Shown here: piece after piece, positions 7,497 through 10,049 of the stretch | How the letters are laid out: each line of letters starts with the position of its first letter | How positions within the stretch are numbered: the first letter of the stretch is position 1 | From: an uncultured Blautia sp. | Lineage (GTDB): Bacteria; Bacillota; Clostridia; Lachnospirales; Lachnospiraceae | Reading direction: 5' to 3' | DNA: 10,049 nucleotides | NCBI GenBank assembly: GCA_900547615.1 | Contig: URHH01000087.1 | Coordinates: 1 to 10,049, forward strand | Translations under genes and position numbers: made by a program | The notes under the pieces: model-generated | The model's database searches: none | What the model saw: the letters and a program-made list of their open reading frames with translations, nothing else | What the model was told of the DNA's origin: nothing

Positions 7497-8765
7497 ATGA
7501 AAATGAGAAACAAAATTTTATCTTCTATGTTATGTTCGGCAATGGCGGCATCGCTCCTGATGACAGGAATGAATCTTACAGAGGTGAAAGCAGAAGAAGA
7601 AAAAGAGGTGGTCACTCTTTTTCACCATATCGGTGAAGAAGCGGCAAGAGAGACACTGGAAAAACTGATTGCAGCTTTCTGATTCGTAAACGAAGGGATT
7701 GAAATTGAAGAGCAGGGAATTGATTTCAGCCAGTATGATACCATGTTAAAAACAAAACTGGCAGGGGGAGATGCTCCGGATCTGATCATGGGGCGTCCGA
7801 AAATGTATGCGGACTTGATCCGTGCGGGACATATTGAGCCGCTGACAGATGAAGAGTTCATCAAAAATGTGGAACCGGCGGCTCTGGAGTCTATGAAGGT
7901 TGACGGAGAAATTTATGCGATTCCTACGAATCAGGGCGGTATGGGAATTTTCTATAATAAAAAGGTTTTTGAGGACAACGGAGTGGAGATTCCAAAAACT
8001 CATGAAGCTCTTCTGGAGGCTGCAAAGAAATTCCAGGACGCAGGAATTACACCGTTTGCACATGGATTCCAGGAAAGCTGGATGTCACAATGTGAAATCC
8101 AGAGTGATCTTTACGGATATGCCCTGCAGAGCAATCCTATGATGTTTAAGGAAATTGCGGCAGGAGAAAAGAAATTTGCAGATTATCCGGAGTTTAGGGA
8201 GTGCGTACAGCGAACTGCCGACAGACTTGCTTTTGAGGGCGGGGACGATTTTGGAACAGATGCCGCAAAAGCAAGGAACATGCTGATCAACGGTGAAGCG
8301 GCAATGCTTGTAAGCGGAAACTGGGAAATTTCTGAATTTGTCAATGCGGGAGTAGACGATCAGATCGGATTTTTTGCAACACCGAATACAACTGATGACC
8401 AGCCTGTACTCGGACTTGCTCCGGACGGCTGTTATATGATCACTTCTCAGTCAGAGCATATTGACGCTGCAAAGAAATTTATTGAGTTCCTTACAACTCC
8501 GGAAGGAGCTGCGATTTTAAATGAAAAAGGTTATGATATTCCCTGTGCAGCAGAGGTAGATACCACAAATCTTTCTCCGATTGTTCTTGACTTTATTGAT
8601 ATTCAGAAAAATGGAAAAGTATATAACTACGAGACAGAGGATATTTTTTCCGGACAGTATGACGCAACCTTCCGTAAATGGCAGGAGGAATTTGCAGCAG
8701 ATACAGAGCGTGATGTAGATGCCATGATCGAACAGCTTGACGCTGAAATCGCGGCAATTCAGTAA
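7497..8765 (+). pseudogene. CUT1 ABC sugar-binding protein interrupted by in-frame TGA
   Basis: An extracellular solute-binding protein (SBP_bac_1 family) that would deliver oligosaccharide to the permeases downstream. Read through, it has 422 codons before the TAA, a normal length. It opens with a signal peptide: a positive start (KMRNK), a hydrophobic core, and likely signal peptidase I cleavage after VKA at about residue 32. There is no LxxC lipobox at the cleavage site. Family marks include LAGGDAPDLIMG, GGMGIFYNKKVFEDNG, the GEAAMLVSGNW motif and FIEFLTTPEGA. Codon 62 (7680-7682) is TGA in the same frame as both flanks, which align with the family without any gap, so this is a single-codon nonsense change. 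The next ATG (7743) has no ribosome site and would lack the signal peptide. Function would be lost unless the stop is read through or is a sequence error. Confidence 0.85.
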
Positions 8766-8793
8766 GCGGATATAGAGGAAGGGAAGTGGAAAA

Positions 8794-9648
8794 ATGAAAC
8801 TGAGGGCAAAAAAACAGGCGGCAAATTTTATGTTTCTTGTTCCGGCTCTGATTTTGTTTGGCTTGATCGTGGTGTATCCTTTTATTAAGGGGGTTCGCAT
8901 TTCCCTGACGGATTGGGACGGGTTTTCGCCTATTTATCATTATGTGGGGCTTGAAAATTTCAAAAGAATTTTAAAAGACCCCAGTATTAAAGGACCGATT
9001 TTAAATTCGCTTTTTTACACAGTGGTAACAGTCGTTGTAAACAATCTGGCTGGTCTTGGTGTGGCAGTTGCCCTTAAAAAAGATAACAGAAGAAACCGGA
9101 TTTTCCGAACCTGTATTTTTATGCCCTTTGTTTTAAGCCTTGTACTTACCGGATTTATATGGAAGTACATATACAGTGATGTATTTTATGGGATTTTCGG
9201 AATTAAAAGCCTTCTCGGAAACAAGGATACCGTTATGCTTGGTATTTGTATTATGGCGTCCTGGAGAGATATTGGATATGCCATGTTGATTTACCTTGCA
9301 GGACTTCAGGCAATTCCGGACACTTATTATGAGGCTGCTAAAATTGACGGAGCAAGTTCTTTTAAGAGATTTACAAGAATTACAGTACCGCTTCTTGCTC
9401 CTGCATTTACTGTCAATGTAACTCTGTTTCTTGGCTGGGGGCTGAAAATATTTGATTATGTTATGGCGGCTACAAACGGAGGACCGGGAAGAGCGTCAGA
9501 AACCTTTGCCATGTATGTATACAACTATACATTCCCCTATAACAGAGCTGGTTACGGGCAGGCAGCAGCGATTCTTATGATGCTGGCAATTTTCCTGATT
9601 TCCGGTGTGGTATCTACAATACTGAGAAGAAAGGAGATAGATATGTGA
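8794..9648 (+). CDS. CUT1 ABC transporter permease (first, MalF/UgpA type)
   Basis: An integral membrane permease of 284 residues, usual for the MalF-like half of carbohydrate uptake transporters. It begins with a short basic segment (KLRAKKQ), then TM1 (about residues 11-31, VPALILFGLIVVYPF), the typical ISLTDWDGF periplasmic start, and further hydrophobic helices. The EAA loop that docks the ATPase starts at E180 (EAAKIDGASSFKRF, invariant glycine G186, then TVPLLAP). NGGPGRASET is the usual conserved segment after it. AGGAAGGG at 8776-8783 supports the ATG at 8794, 28 bases after the binding-protein stop. Its stop overlaps the next permease start. No ATPase gene is in the window; CUT1 systems of this group usually share an MsmX-type ATPase encoded elsewhere. 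The gene looks intact. Confidence 0.95.
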   Translation: MKLRAKKQAANFMFLVPALILFGLIVVYPFIKGVRISLTDWDGFSPIYHYVGLENFKRILKDPSIKGPILNSLFYTVVTVVVNNLAGLGVAVALKKDNRRNRIFRTCIFMPFVLSLVLTGFIWKYIYSDVFYGIFGIKSLLGNKDTVMLGICIMASWRDIGYAMLIYLAGLQAIPDTYYEAAKIDGASSFKRFTRITVPLLAPAFTVNVTLFLGWGLKIFDYVMAATNGGPGRASETFAMYVYNYTFPYNRAGYGQAAAILMMLAIFLISGVVSTILRRKEIDM

Positions 9649-10049
9649 TGGAAGCTGCGAAAAAAATAAAAACAGCCGGAGAAATTCTGCTGAAAATGCT
9701 GCTTGTAGCTGTATTTATCATGCCTTTCTACATTGCAGTTGTATATGCGCTGAAATCTCCGGAGGAGACAATGAAAACAGGACTTGCCTTTCCAAAGAAA
9801 TTTTACTGGCAGAATTTTACAGAGGCAGTTGAAGTATCAAATTTCTGGAATGCGGCAAAAAACAGTCTGATCATTACGGTAGTGAGCGTTGTTGTACTTA
9901 TGGTAGTGTGCAGTATGGCGGCTTATGTGATCGCGAGAAATATGCGCTCCCGGTTTTTTCAGTCCTTTTATTATGTGTTTCTGGCAGCTATGATGCTCCC
10001 TTTCCAGGTGGTGGTGCTGCCGCTGGATGTTGAGGTTCGATGATCAGGG
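9645..10049 (+). CDS. CUT1 ABC transporter permease (second, MalG/UgpE type), partial and frame-disrupted at window end
   Basis: The N-terminal part of the MalG-like partner permease. TM1 is at about residues 14-35 (LLVAVFIMPFYIAVVYALK), followed by the typical FPKKFYWQNFTEAVE segment, then two hydrophobic helices and AYVIARNMRSR. It starts at GTG 9645 or ATG 9648; AAGGAG at 9631-9636 is 8 or 11 bases upstream. The start overlaps the first permease's stop codon, showing translational coupling. A full member would be about 270-300 residues with an EAA loop near residue 190, beyond the window. After VLPL the frame turns into DVEVR and a TGA at 10041-10043. The family continuation (PLY..MLR..DMI) is recognisable in another frame, so one or two small deletions near 10026-10040 are likely. 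This may be an end-of-sequence artefact. Confidence 0.85.

Noticed and set aside
7680..7682. Genetic code with TGA reassigned to tryptophan or glycine
   Set aside because: TGA is the natural stop of the kinase (5849-5851) and the first permease (9646-9648), and tryptophan is encoded by TGG throughout.
7680..7700. TGA followed by a small hairpin (TTCG-TAAA-CGAA, 7683-7694), considered as a selenocysteine codon with SECIS
   Set aside because: The stem is only 4 bases and starts immediately at the codon, unlike bacterial SECIS elements. Sugar-binding proteins have no known use for selenocysteine at this site.

Overview
The window is chromosomal-type DNA from a Gram-positive anaerobe, most likely a gut member of the Lachnospiraceae (Bacillota, Clostridia). 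The grounds are moderately AT-rich coding sequence, strong AGGAGG-type ribosome binding sites, the YesM/YesN style of two-component system beside a CUT1 sugar importer, AraC regulators next to glycosidases, and a UroD-like methyltransferase gene in a sugar locus. The genus cannot be fixed from the sequence alone. No RNA genes, insertion sequences, CRISPR arrays or phage genes are visible, and there is no gene-free stretch above 300 bases.

Layout. An AraC-family regulator (25-846, minus) diverges from a GH29 alpha-L-fucosidase (951-1970, plus) across a 104-base promoter region. The fucosidase converges with a UroD/MtaA-like gene (2027-3077, minus). A near-perfect bidirectional hairpin terminator (1979-2017) lies between them. 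The UroD-like gene appears frameshifted near its 3' end. It diverges from a second AraC regulator (3244-4113, plus), which has a textbook TTGACA-N16-TATAAT promoter. That regulator overlaps a YesM-type sensor histidine kinase (4097-5851), followed after 4 bases by a YesN-type response regulator (5856-7415). After a short promoter-bearing gap come the components of a CUT1 ABC importer: a solute-binding protein (7497-8765) carrying an in-frame TGA at codon 62, a complete first permease (8794-9648), and the start of a second permease (from 9645). The reading frame of the second permease breaks just before the window ends.

How it fits together (inference). This looks like a locus for taking up and degrading a fucosylated oligosaccharide. 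The kinase would sense a glycan or its binding protein outside the cell, and the response regulator would activate the importer. The importer would bring in an intact oligosaccharide, using an ATPase encoded elsewhere, as is usual for CUT1 systems. The signal-less fucosidase would then remove fucose in the cytoplasm. The UroD-like protein may be a methyltransferase, but its substrate cannot be read from the sequence.

The most notable point is that three genes (UroD-like, binding protein, second permease) carry apparent inactivating lesions, while all four regulators, the fucosidase and the first permease are intact. This could be real decay of the locus or sequence error. The lesion at the very end of the window is the most suspect. 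I see no clear evidence of a wholly new system here.
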